Positions 48,442 through 57,445 of a DNA stretch of 64,000 nt are shown here, one piece after another. A model generated the notes under the pieces. It did no database searches. It was not told the origin of the DNA and was given only the letters and a program-made list of their open reading frames with translations. Origin of the DNA: Bacillus sp. AFS029637 (lineage in GTDB: Bacteria > Bacillota > Bacilli > Bacillales > Bacillaceae_G). The number at the start of each line of letters is the position of its first letter. Position 1 is the stretch's first letter. Both the position numbers and the translations under genes were made by a program. The stretch covers positions 89,997 through 153,996 of the forward strand of contig NZ_NUPZ01000023.1 of NCBI RefSeq assembly GCF_002584985.1, written 5' to 3'.

Positions 48442-51400
48442 TGAAGTGTATAGAAGAAAAATTAAAAAATAACATCTTAATATTAGATGGTGCAATGGGG
48501 ACAATGATCCAACAAGAGGACTTAACTGCGGAAGATTTCGGGGGAGAAGAGTACGAGGGTTGTAATGAATATTTAGTAGAAACAAGACCAGATGTCATTT
48601 TAAAAATTCATAAAGCTTATATTGAAGCTGGAGCAGATATTATTGAAACAAATACATTTGGTGCTACGAATATTGTATTGAGTGATTATGATTTGTCTCA
48701 TTTAGATGAAAAACTAAATGAAAAAGCGACACTCTTGGCGAAGCAAGCTGTTACAGAAAGCGGAAAGGAAGTATATGTTGCAGGTGCGATGGGACCGACA
48801 ACAAAAGCAATTAGTGTTACAGGAGGAGTTACGTTTGAAGAACTAACTGAAGCTTATACAAGGCAGGCGAGAGGATTATTAAGAGGCGGAGTTGATGTGT
48901 TACTCGTTGAGACAAGTCAAGATATGCGTAACGTGAAGGCAGCTTATATTGGAATTCAAGCCGCTTTTGAAGAACTGAAAAAAACAGTTCCTATTATGAT
49001 TTCAGGAACGATTGAGCCGATGGGAACGACTTTGGCAGGGCAAACAATCGAAGCTTTTTATTTATCGGTAGAGCATATGAAGCCGTTATCGGTTGGGTTA
49101 AACTGTGCGACTGGTCCGGAGTTTATGAGGGAACATATTCGTTCACTATCTGATTTATCGGAGTGTTACATTTCTTGTTATCCAAATGCAGGTCTTCCTG
49201 ATGAAGATGGGCATTATCATGAATCTCCTTCTTCTCTCGCTGAAAAAGTGAAGCGCTTTGCTGAAGAAGGATGGGTGAATATTATCGGTGGTTGTTGTGG
49301 TACAACGCCAGAACATATAAAAGTAATGAAATCCGCGCTAGCATCTCTTAAGCCACGTGAGCACCACGAACGAGAAGGACATGGGATTAGTGGGTTAGAG
49401 GCATTGCAATATGATGATTCAATGAGACCGTTATTTGTTGGTGAAAGAACAAACGTTATTGGATCACGTAAATTTAAACGATTAGTAGCAGAAGGGAAAT
49501 TTGAAGAGGCTGCTGAAGTGGCAAGAGCGCAAGTGAAGAAAAATGCTCATATTATTGATATTTGTATGGCTGACCCGGACCGCGATGAAATAGAAGATAT
49601 GGAAAACTTCTTGGCAGAAGTTACGAAAGTGTTAAAAGTACCGATTATGATTGACTCAACAGATGAAAATGTGATGGAGCGAGCTCTTACGTATATTCAA
49701 GGAAAAGCGGTTATTAATTCCATTAATTTAGAAGATGGTGAAGAACGATTTAAAAAAGTGACACCTCTTCTTCAAAAATACGGTGCCGCTATCGTTGTAG
49801 GAACAATTGATGAAGATGGTATGGCTGTAAGTGCAGAAAGAAAGATAGAAATTGCGAAAAGAAGCTATGAATTACTTACGAAGAAGTATGGTATACGTCC
49901 GTCTGATATTATTTTTGATGCGCTCGTGTTTCCTGTAGGGACAGGTGATGAGGAATATATCGGTTCAGCGGCAGCGACGATAGAAGGAATTCGCCTTATT
50001 AAAGAAGCGTTACCAGAATGTTTAACAATTTTAGGTGTGAGTAACATATCGTTTGGTCTACCACCAGCTGGACGTGAAGTTTTAAATTCTGTCTTTTTAT
50101 ATCATGCAACGAAAGCAGGATTAGATTACGCGATTGTGAATACGGAAAAATTGGAACGATATGCGTCAATTCCAGAGGAAGAAAAACGTCTTGCAGATGC
50201 ATTACTTTTTGAAACGACGCAAGAGACATTAGAAGAATTTACAAATTTCTATCGCGCGGCAAAAAAGAAAGATGTCGTTGTGCAAGAAACGTTAACTCTC
50301 GATGAGCGACTAGCAAATTATATTGTAGAAGGTACGAAACAAGGGTTACACGAGGATTTAAGTCTTGCTCTTGAAGAAGGCAGGAAACCTCTTGATATTA
50401 TTAATGGTCCGCTTATGACAGGAATGGATGAGGTGGGACGATTATTTAATAATAATGAGCTTATCGTTGCTGAAGTATTGCAAAGTGCTGAAAGTATGAA
50501 AGCTGCCGTAAGTTATTTAGAGCCACATATGGAATCTAGCGATAGTGCGAAAAAAGGGAAAGTATTATTAGCAACTGTAAAAGGTGATGTGCATGATATT
50601 GGGAAAAATCTTGTTGAAATTATTTTAGCGAATAACGGATATGAGATTATTAATTTAGGAATCAATGTTCGTTCGGATCGAATTGTTCAAGAAGTACAAG
50701 AAAAGAAGCCTGATATTATTGGTCTTTCTGGGTTATTAGTAAAATCAGCGCAACAAATGGTAACGACGGCTGAAGATTTAAAAGCGGCAAATATTGATAT
50801 TCCAATCGTTGTAGGCGGGGCAGCGTTAACGAGAAAATTTACAGATAATCGCATTTCGCCATCCTATAAAGGACTCGTATGTTATGCGAGTGATGCGATG
50901 ACCGGGCTTGATATTATTAATAGGCTTCAAAAAGAAGAAGAGCGTGAGAAGATGAAGCAGGATAAAAAAGAACGTCATCTTCATATCGTAACAAAAGAAG
51001 AGAAGAAAGTAGAAATTCCAGTAGTAATTGAGCCGTTACCAAAATCAGAGGTTATCGTGCCGGATTCAACAAAACGAATTGTATTACGAGATGTTCCTGC
51101 CCTCCATCTCGCACCGTTTTTAAATAGACAAATGCTACTTGGACATCATCTTGGATTAAAAGGAAATGTGAAGAAGCTTTTGAAAGAAGGGGATAAAAGA
51201 GCGCATGAATTAAATGATTTAATAGACGAGTTATTAGTAGAAGGACAATCTTGGTTAAAACCGAAAGCGGTGTATCAATTTTTCCCAGCGCAAAGCGACG
51301 GACAAAACATTGTAATATATGATCCGGAAGATCATACGCGTGTTATCGAGCGTTTTACATTCCCAAGGCAAGGAAAAGCACCATACCGTACTTTAGGTGA

Positions 51401-51839
51401 TTATTTACGCCCAGTTGGAGATGAGATGGACTATGTTGCTTTCTTATCTGTTACTGTTGGGGAAGGCGTTCGGGACATTGCTGAAGAGTGGAAAGCGAAA
51501 GGTGATTATTTACGTAGTCATGCTATTCAATCGTTGGCGCTTGAATTAGCAGAAGGGCTCGCGGAAAAAACACATATGCTCATCCGTGACCGCTGGGGAA
51601 TTCCGGACTCACCTGAACTGACGATGGAAGAACGTTTCCGCACGAAGTATAGAGGAATACGCGTTTCATTTGGTTATCCAGCATGTCCAGAACTTGCGGA
51701 TCAAGAAAAGTTATTTCGTCTCATTCATCCAGAAGAAATAGGTATTTCATTAACGGAAGGATTTATGATGGAGCCAGAAGCGTCTGTAACGGCTATGGTA
51801 TTTTCTCACCCTGAGGCAAGATATTTTAGTGTATTATAG
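48441..51839 (+). CDS. metH: Cobalamin-dependent methionine synthase
   Basis: A 1132-residue modular enzyme. The homocysteine domain (1-325) carries Zn ligands C222, C285 and C286, followed by a pterin-binding domain (about 330-600, VGERTNVIGSRKF). The cobalamin cap (about 625-715) and B12 Rossmann domain come next, with lower axial ligand H718 in DVHDIGKN. The AdoMet reactivation domain (about 860-1132) ends the protein. It transfers methyl from methyl-THF to homocysteine. The ATG overlaps the yitJ stop by one base. Full length. Confidence 0.96.
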   Translation: MKCIEEKLKNNILILDGAMGTMIQQEDLTAEDFGGEEYEGCNEYLVETRPDVILKIHKAYIEAGADIIETNTFGATNIVLSDYDLSHLDEKLNEKATLLAKQAVTESGKEVYVAGAMGPTTKAISVTGGVTFEELTEAYTRQARGLLRGGVDVLLVETSQDMRNVKAAYIGIQAAFEELKKTVPIMISGTIEPMGTTLAGQTIEAFYLSVEHMKPLSVGLNCATGPEFMREHIRSLSDLSECYISCYPNAGLPDEDGHYHESPSSLAEKVKRFAEEGWVNIIGGCCGTTPEHIKVMKSALASLKPREHHEREGHGISGLEALQYDDSMRPLFVGERTNVIGSRKFKRLVAEGKFEEAAEVARAQVKKNAHIIDICMADPDRDEIEDMENFLAEVTKVLKVPIMIDSTDENVMERALTYIQGKAVINSINLEDGEERFKKVTPLLQKYGAAIVVGTIDEDGMAVSAERKIEIAKRSYELLTKKYGIRPSDIIFDALVFPVGTGDEEYIGSAAATIEGIRLIKEALPECLTILGVSNISFGLPPAGREVLNSVFLYHATKAGLDYAIVNTEKLERYASIPEEEKRLADALLFETTQETLEEFTNFYRAAKKKDVVVQETLTLDERLANYIVEGTKQGLHEDLSLALEEGRKPLDIINGPLMTGMDEVGRLFNNNELIVAEVLQSAESMKAAVSYLEPHMESSDSAKKGKVLLATVKGDVHDIGKNLVEIILANNGYEIINLGINVRSDRIVQEVQEKKPDIIGLSGLLVKSAQQMVTTAEDLKAANIDIPIVVGGAALTRKFTDNRISPSYKGLVCYASDAMTGLDIINRLQKEEEREKMKQDKKERHLHIVTKEEKKVEIPVVIEPLPKSEVIVPDSTKRIVLRDVPALHLAPFLNRQMLLGHHLGLKGNVKKLLKEGDKRAHELNDLIDELLVEGQSWLKPKAVYQFFPAQSDGQNIVIYDPEDHTRVIERFTFPRQGKAPYRTLGDYLRPVGDEMDYVAFLSVTVGEGVRDIAEEWKAKGDYLRSHAIQSLALELAEGLAEKTHMLIRDRWGIPDSPELTMEERFRTKYRGIRVSFGYPACPELADQEKLFRLIHPEEIGISLTEGFMMEPEASVTAMVFSHPEARYFSVL

Positions 51840-51857
51840 TGTAGAAGGGGGAGACGT

Positions 51858-52916
51858 ATGAAGAAAATAGTCTTTACAGGTGGCGGTTCAGCCGGGCATG
51901 TAACACCTAATTTAGCCATTATCCCGCACTTACAAGAACAGAATTGGGATATCTCTTATATCGGTTCTCATCAAGGGATTGAGAAAACGATTATAGAAAA
52001 GGAAGGCATTCCGTACTATAGTATTGCAAGCGGAAAGCTACGCCGTTATTTTGATTTGAAAAATATAAAAGATCCTTTTCTTGTAATGAAGGGTGTTATG
52101 GATGCGTATGTAAGGATTCGAAAACTAAAACCGGATGTGATTTTTTCAAAAGGTGGTTTCGTATCTGTACCAGTCGTAATTGGAGGATGGTTAAATAAAG
52201 TTCCTGTTTTATTACATGAATCTGATATGACGCCAGGACTAGCAAACAAAATTGCGCTCCGTTTTGCTTCGAAAATATTTGTTACATTTGAAGAAGCTGC
52301 GAAACATTTACCGAAAGAAAAAGTAATTTATACAGGGTCTCCTGTACGTGAAGAAGTGCTAAAGGGAAATCGTGAAAAAGGTTTAGCATTTTTAGGTTTT
52401 TCACGTAAAAAGCCAGTTATTACAATCATGGGAGGAAGTTTGGGCGCGAAGAAAATTAATGAAACGGTTCGAGAAGCGTTACCAGAACTTCTGAAAAAGT
52501 ATCAAATTGTTCATCTTTGTGGAAAAGGTAATCTTGATGAAAGTTTACAAAATAAAGAAGGATATAAACAATTTGAATATGTACATGGGGAGTTACCCGA
52601 TGTATTAGCGACAACAGATTTTGTTATTTCACGTGCGGGGTCCAATGCCATTTTTGAGTTTTTAACATTACAAAAGCCTATGGTTTTAATTCCATTATCG
52701 AAATTTGCAAGCCGCGGAGATCAAATACTAAATGCAGAGTCTTTTGAAAGACAAGGATATGCTTCAGTATTGTATGAAGAAGATGTGACTGTGAAATCTC
52801 TTATAAAGCATGTCGAAGAATTAAATCAAAATAATGAGAAGTATAAAACAGCACTAAAAAAATATAATGGAAAAGAAGCAATTAAAACAATCATTCAACA
52901 TATTTCAGAGGCATGA
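51858..52916 (+). CDS. murG2: MurG-type UDP-GlcNAc transferase (second copy)
   Basis: A 352-residue GT28 glycosyltransferase that adds GlcNAc to lipid I to give lipid II on the inner membrane face. The N-terminal [11 protein letters not shown] (8-18) and C-terminal IMGGSLGA and [11 protein letters not shown] motifs are intact, so it should be active. It does not sit in a division and cell wall cluster, where the primary murG lies in Bacillus, so it is probably a paralogue. It starts 18 bases after metH with AGAAGGGGGAG, which implies cotranscription. Confidence 0.9.
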   Translation: MKKIVFTGGGSAGHVTPNLAIIPHLQEQNWDISYIGSHQGIEKTIIEKEGIPYYSIASGKLRRYFDLKNIKDPFLVMKGVMDAYVRIRKLKPDVIFSKGGFVSVPVVIGGWLNKVPVLLHESDMTPGLANKIALRFASKIFVTFEEAAKHLPKEKVIYTGSPVREEVLKGNREKGLAFLGFSRKKPVITIMGGSLGAKKINETVREALPELLKKYQIVHLCGKGNLDESLQNKEGYKQFEYVHGELPDVLATTDFVISRAGSNAIFEFLTLQKPMVLIPLSKFASRGDQILNAESFERQGYASVLYEEDVTVKSLIKHVEELNQNNEKYKTALKKYNGKEAIKTIIQHISEA

Positions 52917-52991
52917 TGAAACAATCATGTCTTTTTTTATAGGATGAAAGATTCCAAGAATTGATATTTTTATGTTACAATAAAGTGAAAC

Positions 52992-53135
52992 TTTAATCAG
53001 TGGGGGGGGCATCCCTCCACTGATTATGAGCCCTCACCAATCGGGCTTTTACGGGCGCCCGCTCCCCTACTAACCTCTTTGATTTCGCTGAATGTTGAGG
53101 GGGATCTTACTGCCCGGCAAATAGCGGGATAACAA
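52992..53135 (+). repeat. Interspersed palindromic repeat (bcr-like)
   Basis: A GC-rich 144-base element in AT-rich surroundings. It opens with a long hairpin (TTTAATCAGTGGGGG / CCCTCCACTGATTA), followed by GGGCGCCC and other short palindromes, and ends in GCAAATAGCGGGATAA. Both ends recur at 18428-18461 on the opposite strand, and the first hairpin arm also at 5844. It resembles the bcr repeats of the B. cereus group; I cannot assign the class. It may also end the murG transcript. Confidence 0.7.
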
Positions 53136-53199
53136 ATGGTTAATAGGGAAATTCCAATTAATGAAGCGGGAAAATACGAATGGATTAGGAGTGACTGTG

Positions 53200-53415
53200 T
53201 TGGAGCTAAGTCTCTATGAAAATACTGCACTTATTATATGCTTTGCGTTGTACGTTGGTAGTGTTATTGTATATATTTCAAGGAAATTTTCGCAAGAGCG
53301 AGAACTTGAAAAATCAGAAATAACGGCTGAACTAGAAATGTTAGCTGATGAAAGTTATAAAAAGAAAAAAATAAAAGAAGACCATGAAGCATCCCATCAT
53401 TTAAACGCAAAATAA
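53200..53415 (+). CDS. Small single-span membrane protein
   Basis: About 71 residues: a short N-terminus, one membrane helix (IICFALYVGSVIVYI, about 10-25) and a highly charged cytoplasmic tail rich in Glu, Lys and His. No family is recognised. The start is uncertain. TTG 53200 lies 8 bases after AGGAG and is preferred, GTG 53197 is possible, and ATG 53161 lacks a binding site and lies next to the repeat. Confidence 0.6.
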   Translation: MELSLYENTALIICFALYVGSVIVYISRKFSQERELEKSEITAELEMLADESYKKKKIKEDHEASHHLNAK

Positions 53416-53439
53416 GTTTTAAAGATGGGGATTTTTTTT
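53391..53439 (+). terminator. Terminator overlapping the 3' end of the small membrane protein gene
   Basis: ATCCCATC and GATGGGGAT, with inner TTTAAA pairing, form a hairpin followed by eight Ts. The 5' arm lies in the coding sequence, about 20 bases before the stop. Confidence 0.65.
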
Positions 53440-53517
53440 GAAGTCGTTCTTTATTGTGTCTATAACAAATAACGCTAAAACGGAGTTTCCCCATACATAA
53501 TTAAGGAGTTTATATAA

Positions 53518-53895
53518 ATGGATTTTTATATCGCCTCAGGATTCCAAAATAAACATCTTGTACGTTCTATAGCAAATGAACTGAAAAATACAGGATGGCA
53601 TCATACATATGATTGGACAAAAAATGAAAGAGCAGTGAATCCAGACCAATTAAGAGAAATTGGTCTGGCAGAAAAGAATGCTATTAAAGAAGCAGATGTA
53701 TTTTTACTTATATTAGATGGTGGAAATGGGAGCCATACAGAGTTTGGAATGGCGATTGCGTTAGAGAAAAAGATATACCTTTATCATGAAGGGAACTCGC
53801 TTCAAACAACGTTTTATCATTTGCCCGAAGTAAATGTTTTTGAAGGAGATGTAGCGGAGTTTGCATCTTATGTTATAAATCATATGGAACAATAG
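53518..53895 (+). CDS. Nucleoside 2-deoxyribosyltransferase-like protein
   Basis: A 125-residue single-domain Rossmann-like protein beginning MDFYIASGF. The pattern YIASGF ... LREIGLAEKNAIKEADVFLL ... GSHTEFGMAIAL is that of the nucleoside deoxyribosyltransferase superfamily, and the Glu of HTEFG is the expected nucleophile. Relatives include deoxyribosyltransferases and nucleotide glycosidases, so the substrate is open. RBS AAGGAG. It lies among small unknown genes. Confidence 0.8.
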   Translation: MDFYIASGFQNKHLVRSIANELKNTGWHHTYDWTKNERAVNPDQLREIGLAEKNAIKEADVFLLILDGGNGSHTEFGMAIALEKKIYLYHEGNSLQTTFYHLPEVNVFEGDVAEFASYVINHMEQ

Positions 53896-53972
53896 TAATT
53901 ACCTACAAGGTTATAAAAGTAATCTTTTGGGTACAGTGATGATAAGAAACGTATATAAAGGAGTTACATAAT

Positions 53973-54461
53973 ATGAAATTAGAAAATGGATGGGAAACGA
54001 GTTTTTTAGAAGTTGTACAGAAGAGTGAATTTAAGAAAGATGCGCTTCTTAGCCAATTGCTTTTTGCAGATAGTGAAGAAGTAGAAGAGCTTGTTGATGA
54101 TTACGGATATGAAGAGATTATTGAACGCGAGCATGATGATGAATTAGCAGAAGTTTTAGGTGAAGAACTGTTTAGTGAGATGGAGCGATACGTATTCTTA
54201 TCTTCACAACAAGAAGAGAAACTCATTTCATTCGTAAATGGGTTAGGTTTTCATGTACTAGATTGGATTGTACTTCTTGAAACCGAATTTGGTATTGATA
54301 GTGCAAACTTTACATCGGATGCAGTGAAAATGTTAGAAAAACGTTTTAGACAATTTCCATATATAGAAGAGAAGACAATTTTTGATATGACGTTTGGAGA
54401 AGCAATGGATGTATTAGAATCTATTACAGGATTACAACTGAAGGAAAAGATGAACGGATAA
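53973..54461 (+). CDS. Hypothetical acidic protein
   Basis: A 162-residue acidic, mostly helical soluble protein, rich in Glu and Asp in its first half (SEEVEELVDDYGYEE). No family or motif is recognised and no membrane segment is present. The ATG follows AAAGGAGTT, so it should be translated. A bidirectional terminator follows. Confidence 0.75.
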   Translation: MKLENGWETSFLEVVQKSEFKKDALLSQLLFADSEEVEELVDDYGYEEIIEREHDDELAEVLGEELFSEMERYVFLSSQQEEKLISFVNGLGFHVLDWIVLLETEFGIDSANFTSDAVKMLEKRFRQFPYIEEKTIFDMTFGEAMDVLESITGLQLKEKMNG

Positions 54462-54463
54462 TG

Positions 54464-54496
54464 AAAAAGAACGTGAGATATCACGTTCTTTTTTTA
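54464..54496. terminator. Bidirectional terminator
   Basis: AAAGAACGTGA and TCACGTTCTTT pair around GATA, with A and T tracts outside. It serves the two converging genes. Confidence 0.9.
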
Positions 54497-54805
54497 CATT
54501 ATAATAATTTTGTCATCTAATTTTGTTTGCCCGCTAAGAAGTGCGTTTAAATATTCCACTTTTCTTATACAAGCCTGTATATGTCTTTCAACCTCTTGTA
54601 ACTCTGCTTGGTGATGTGTTTCAATTGGATGAATTTGTACGTTGAATTTTTCAAATTGACTACTATATGTTATTTCAGCATAGCCGCTCATAATATCAGT
54701 TTCGTTGTGAAATAAAAATCGTTTCGTTTCTTCACAGAATGATACACTTTGAAAGCCATATACTTTTAATGCTTCAATTACTTTTTTTATAATTTTTGTA
54801 TTCAT
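54494..54805 (-). CDS. Hypothetical protein
   Basis: A 103-residue soluble protein with a predicted alpha-beta-alpha pattern (KKVIEALKVYGF, then strands, then a long helix ending KVEYLNALLSG). No family recognised. The start ATG 54805 follows AAGAGGGAT. A cre-like site about 55 bases upstream hints at carbon control. Confidence 0.7.
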   Translation of the reverse strand: MNTKIIKKVIEALKVYGFQSVSFCEETKRFLFHNETDIMSGYAEITYSSQFEKFNVQIHPIETHHQAELQEVERHIQACIRKVEYLNALLSGQTKLDDKIIIM

Positions 54806-54859
54806 TTTTATCCCTCTTTACGAAGTTCTACTTTTATATTATAACATAAAAAATTACAC

Positions 54860-54873
54860 AGAAAGCGCTTCCA
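54860..54873. promoter_or_regulatory. Possible CcpA binding site (cre)
   Basis: AGAAAGCGCTTCCA agrees with the cre consensus TGNAANCGNTNNCA at every fixed position except the first T. It lies about 55 bases upstream of the 54805 start, next to an AT-rich -10-like stretch on the minus strand. Confidence 0.5.
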
Positions 54874-55056
54874 AGTGTATTTTATTATAATTTTTACGTA
54901 TTAATCATAATAATGAAACAAAGAAAAAATAATTGTAATGAAGAGAGGATTCTTTTATTGTTCTGTCATATATATAGAGAAATAGTGCAATGAAAGGAAA
55001 TTTTCCGAAGGTGATTTCGTATTTCCAATTTGAGCGCAATAAAAGAGGTGAGAATC

Positions 55057-55272
55057 TTGAACTTTGATATTGTAGGACAAAAAGCATATATAAAAGATGG
55101 GCCGCATCGGAACCGAATTGGAATTGTAAGGAAAAACGAAGAGCAATTAAAATCACACTTTGTTATTGTAATTGGAGAACAAAGTATTGACGTGGAGCTA
55201 AAGGATATCGTGTTAGTTGGAGTAGACGTAGGACAATTTCATAAATGGTGCGAACAAAATGGTTATTTGTGA
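55057..55272 (+). CDS. Hypothetical small beta-rich protein
   Basis: A 71-residue protein whose pattern VGQKAYIKDGPHRNRIGIVRK ... IDVELKDIVLVG suggests a small SH3/KOW-like beta barrel. That is a guess from the hydrophobic pattern only. The start TTG 55057 follows AGAGGTGAGAA; a TTG nine codons upstream has no binding site. No family recognised. Confidence 0.65.
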   Translation: MNFDIVGQKAYIKDGPHRNRIGIVRKNEEQLKSHFVIVIGEQSIDVELKDIVLVGVDVGQFHKWCEQNGYL

Positions 55273-55307
55273 AAAGGACGGGCTGTGAGGTAATGAAATA
55301 TATTTGA

Positions 55308-55340
55308 GAAAAGAGAATATGTTATTGTATTCTCTTTTTC
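55308..55340 (+). terminator. Terminator before the 55360 gene
   Basis: AAAAGAGAATA and TATTCTCTTTT pair around a TGTTATTG loop. Confidence 0.8.
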
Positions 55341-55359
55341 TATGTGTAAGGAGATGGAA

Positions 55360-55539
55360 ATGAAGTATAAAGAACGAGAGTTTACATTGGAATTGAAAGA
55401 GAAAATTCAATGTATGGAAAAGGAAATAGCGCGAATATCATTTAAACTTTTTGGAGAGTATTCATATTTGTATATAGAGAAAAATACAGAATTAGATATG
55501 GGACTTGTTAAAGATCAAGAGGAAGATGGAAAGAAATAA
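55360..55539 (+). CDS. Hypothetical short charged protein
   Basis: A 59-residue protein rich in Glu and Lys, with a helical first half (KYKEREFTLELKEKIQCMEKE). The ATG 55360 follows AAGGAG at 6 bases. No family recognised. It lies directly behind one terminator and before another, so it may be a short independent transcript or not expressed. Confidence 0.55.
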   Translation: MKYKEREFTLELKEKIQCMEKEIARISFKLFGEYSYLYIEKNTELDMGLVKDQEEDGKK

Positions 55540-55575
55540 AAAGGACGCTAACATTTTTTGTTAGCGTCCTTTTTA
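55538..55575. terminator. Bidirectional terminator
   Basis: AAGGACGCTAACA and TGTTAGCGTCCTT form a 13-bp stem with a T5 loop. It lies between the 55360 gene and tcyP. Confidence 0.92.
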
Positions 55576-56970
55576 TTATGAAGCAATTTCACCAGTTTTT
55601 GTATCATCTTGATTGTACGTATCTTGATCTAATTCACCAAGCCATTTACTAGAAATAAGACCTGCTGTCATAGAACCACTTACGTTAAGAGCTGTACGCC
55701 CCATATCGATTAATGGCTCAACTGAGATAACAAGAGCGACAATACCGATTGGTAAGTTCATTGTAGATAGTACGATTAACGCTGCGAAAGTTGCGCCGCC
55801 ACCAACGCCGGCAACACCGAATGAGCTAATCGCAACGACAGCGATTAAAGTTAAAATAAATTGTGGTTGTAACGGATCAATTCCTACAGTTGGAGCAACC
55901 ATCATTGCAAGCATTGCTGGGTAAATACCTGCGCAACCATTTTGACCGATAGATACTCCGAATGAAGCTGCGAAGTTAGCGATTCCTTCAGAAATACCAA
56001 GTTTTTCTTTTTGAGCTTCAATATTTAATGGCATTGTACCAGCGCTAGAGCGCGATGTGAATGCAAATGTTAATACAGGGAACACCTTTTTCAAATATTG
56101 AATTGGATTTAAACCAGATAGAGTGATTAATAATAAGTGAATAACGAACATTACGATAAGTGCTACATAAGACGCTAATACGAAGTTACCAAGTTTTAAA
56201 ATAGCATTTATATCACTACCGGCAACTGTTTTTGCCATAAGAGCTAATACGCCGTATGGAGTAAGGCGTAAAATTAATGTTACCATACGCATTACGATTG
56301 CATATACAGCATCAAGCATCTTCTTAAATAGCTCTGCTTGTTCTGGATATTTCCGTTTTACACCTATAAAGGCGATACCGATAAAGGCCGCAAATATTAC
56401 AACTGAAATTGTTGATGTAGGACGAGCACCTGTTAAATCAAGAAATGGATTTGTAGGTAACAGTTCTAATAATTTATCTGGAATTGTTGTCTTTTCAATT
56501 GAAGTAAATCTTTCTTCAACTAATTTCAGACGAGCAGATTCTGCATCACCTTGTTGTAATCCTGTTGCTGATACATCAAATCCTGCACTTGCAGCGATGC
56601 CGACAGCTGCGGCAATTCCTGTAGTAAGAATTAAAATTCCGATAATAAGACCACTGATTTTCCCAAGATTTTTCGTTAACTGTAATTTTGTAAAAGCTGA
56701 AATAATTGATACTAAAATAAGTGGCATAACAATCATTTGAAGTAATTTCACATAACCGTTACCGATTAAGCCAAACCACGTATTTGATTCAATAATTACT
56801 TTAGAAGTAGGCTCATAAATAAATTGTAATATAAGACCGAATATAATTCCGACTCCTAAAGCGGTAAATACGCGTTTATTAAAAGATACATGCTTACGTT
56901 GCATATAATACAATACGCCGACTAAAATGAGCATGACTGCAACGTTAATTCCAACAAGCAGTGTATTCAT
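55576..56970 (-). CDS. tcyP: L-cystine sodium symporter TcyP
   Basis: A 464-residue transporter of the dicarboxylate/amino acid:cation symporter family (DAACS). It has eight membrane helices and re-entrant loops carrying SRSSAGTMPLN and GVGGGATFAALIVLS. The sequence closely follows B. subtilis TcyP, a cystine importer, which fits the nearby cysteine and methionine genes. ATG 56970 follows TTAGGGGGAATT and is preferred over an upstream extension. No S-box leader is present. Confidence 0.9.
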   Translation of the reverse strand: MNTLLVGINVAVMLILVGVLYYMQRKHVSFNKRVFTALGVGIIFGLILQFIYEPTSKVIIESNTWFGLIGNGYVKLLQMIVMPLILVSIISAFTKLQLTKNLGKISGLIIGILILTTGIAAAVGIAASAGFDVSATGLQQGDAESARLKLVEERFTSIEKTTIPDKLLELLPTNPFLDLTGARPTSTISVVIFAAFIGIAFIGVKRKYPEQAELFKKMLDAVYAIVMRMVTLILRLTPYGVLALMAKTVAGSDINAILKLGNFVLASYVALIVMFVIHLLLITLSGLNPIQYLKKVFPVLTFAFTSRSSAGTMPLNIEAQKEKLGISEGIANFAASFGVSIGQNGCAGIYPAMLAMMVAPTVGIDPLQPQFILTLIAVVAISSFGVAGVGGGATFAALIVLSTMNLPIGIVALVISVEPLIDMGRTALNVSGSMTAGLISSKWLGELDQDTYNQDDTKTGEIAS

Positions 56971-57049
56971 GTTAATTCCCCCTAATTCCAATCTGTTATA
57001 TAGAATATAAGGTAATAAAACCTATAAGTCAACTAGGAAATTGCGGAAT

Positions 57050-57078
57050 TAAAAAAAGATGGCAAAATGCCATCTTTT
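57050..57078 (-). terminator. Terminator of the DUF2626 gene
   Basis: On the minus strand AAAGATGGCA and TGCCATCTTT pair around TTT and are followed by Ts. The stem overlaps the stop codon. Confidence 0.85.
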
Positions 57079-57319
57079 AATGTCCAGCTCCAGGGACGAG
57101 TAAAAACGTCGTGTAGTATGTAAATCCAATGAAGAAAACGGTTAAATATGCCCCGAATACGTATATATACATACGCTCTGTTAATTTTAAATAACTTAAA
57201 AGTACGAAGAAACCTGTTTGTCCTAAAAATAGTAGTGCGGTCGGGTGCATATCCCCTACGTAAAACATAACCGAGAAAATTCCAGTCCAAAAGCCGAGAA
57301 CGCGAAACATGCGCTCCAT
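57077..57319 (-). CDS. yqgY: DUF2626 small membrane protein
   Basis: An 80-residue protein with two or three membrane helices and the family endings MYIYVFGAYLTVFF and FTYYTTFLLVPGAGH. It matches DUF2626, represented by B. subtilis YqgY in the same chromosomal region. Function unknown. The ATG follows AAAGGAGGG. Confidence 0.82.
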   Translation of the reverse strand: MERMFRVLGFWTGIFSVMFYVGDMHPTALLFLGQTGFFVLLSYLKLTERMYIYVFGAYLTVFFIGFTYYTTFLLVPGAGH

Positions 57320-57402
57320 GCAATCTCCCTCCTTTTCTAGAAAAAGTAAAACCTCTCTTCATTATAGTTTATTTTTCTTACTATTGTAAATATTCGTTCA
57401 TA

Positions 57403-57430
57403 TAAAAAAAAAGCCAATTTCACTGGCTTC
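57403..57430 (-). terminator. Terminator of the SufR-like regulator gene
   Basis: On the minus strand AAGCCA and TGGCTT pair around a GTGAAAT loop. Nine Ts follow. Confidence 0.75.
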
Positions 57431-57445
57431 TTTTTTATATGAGAT

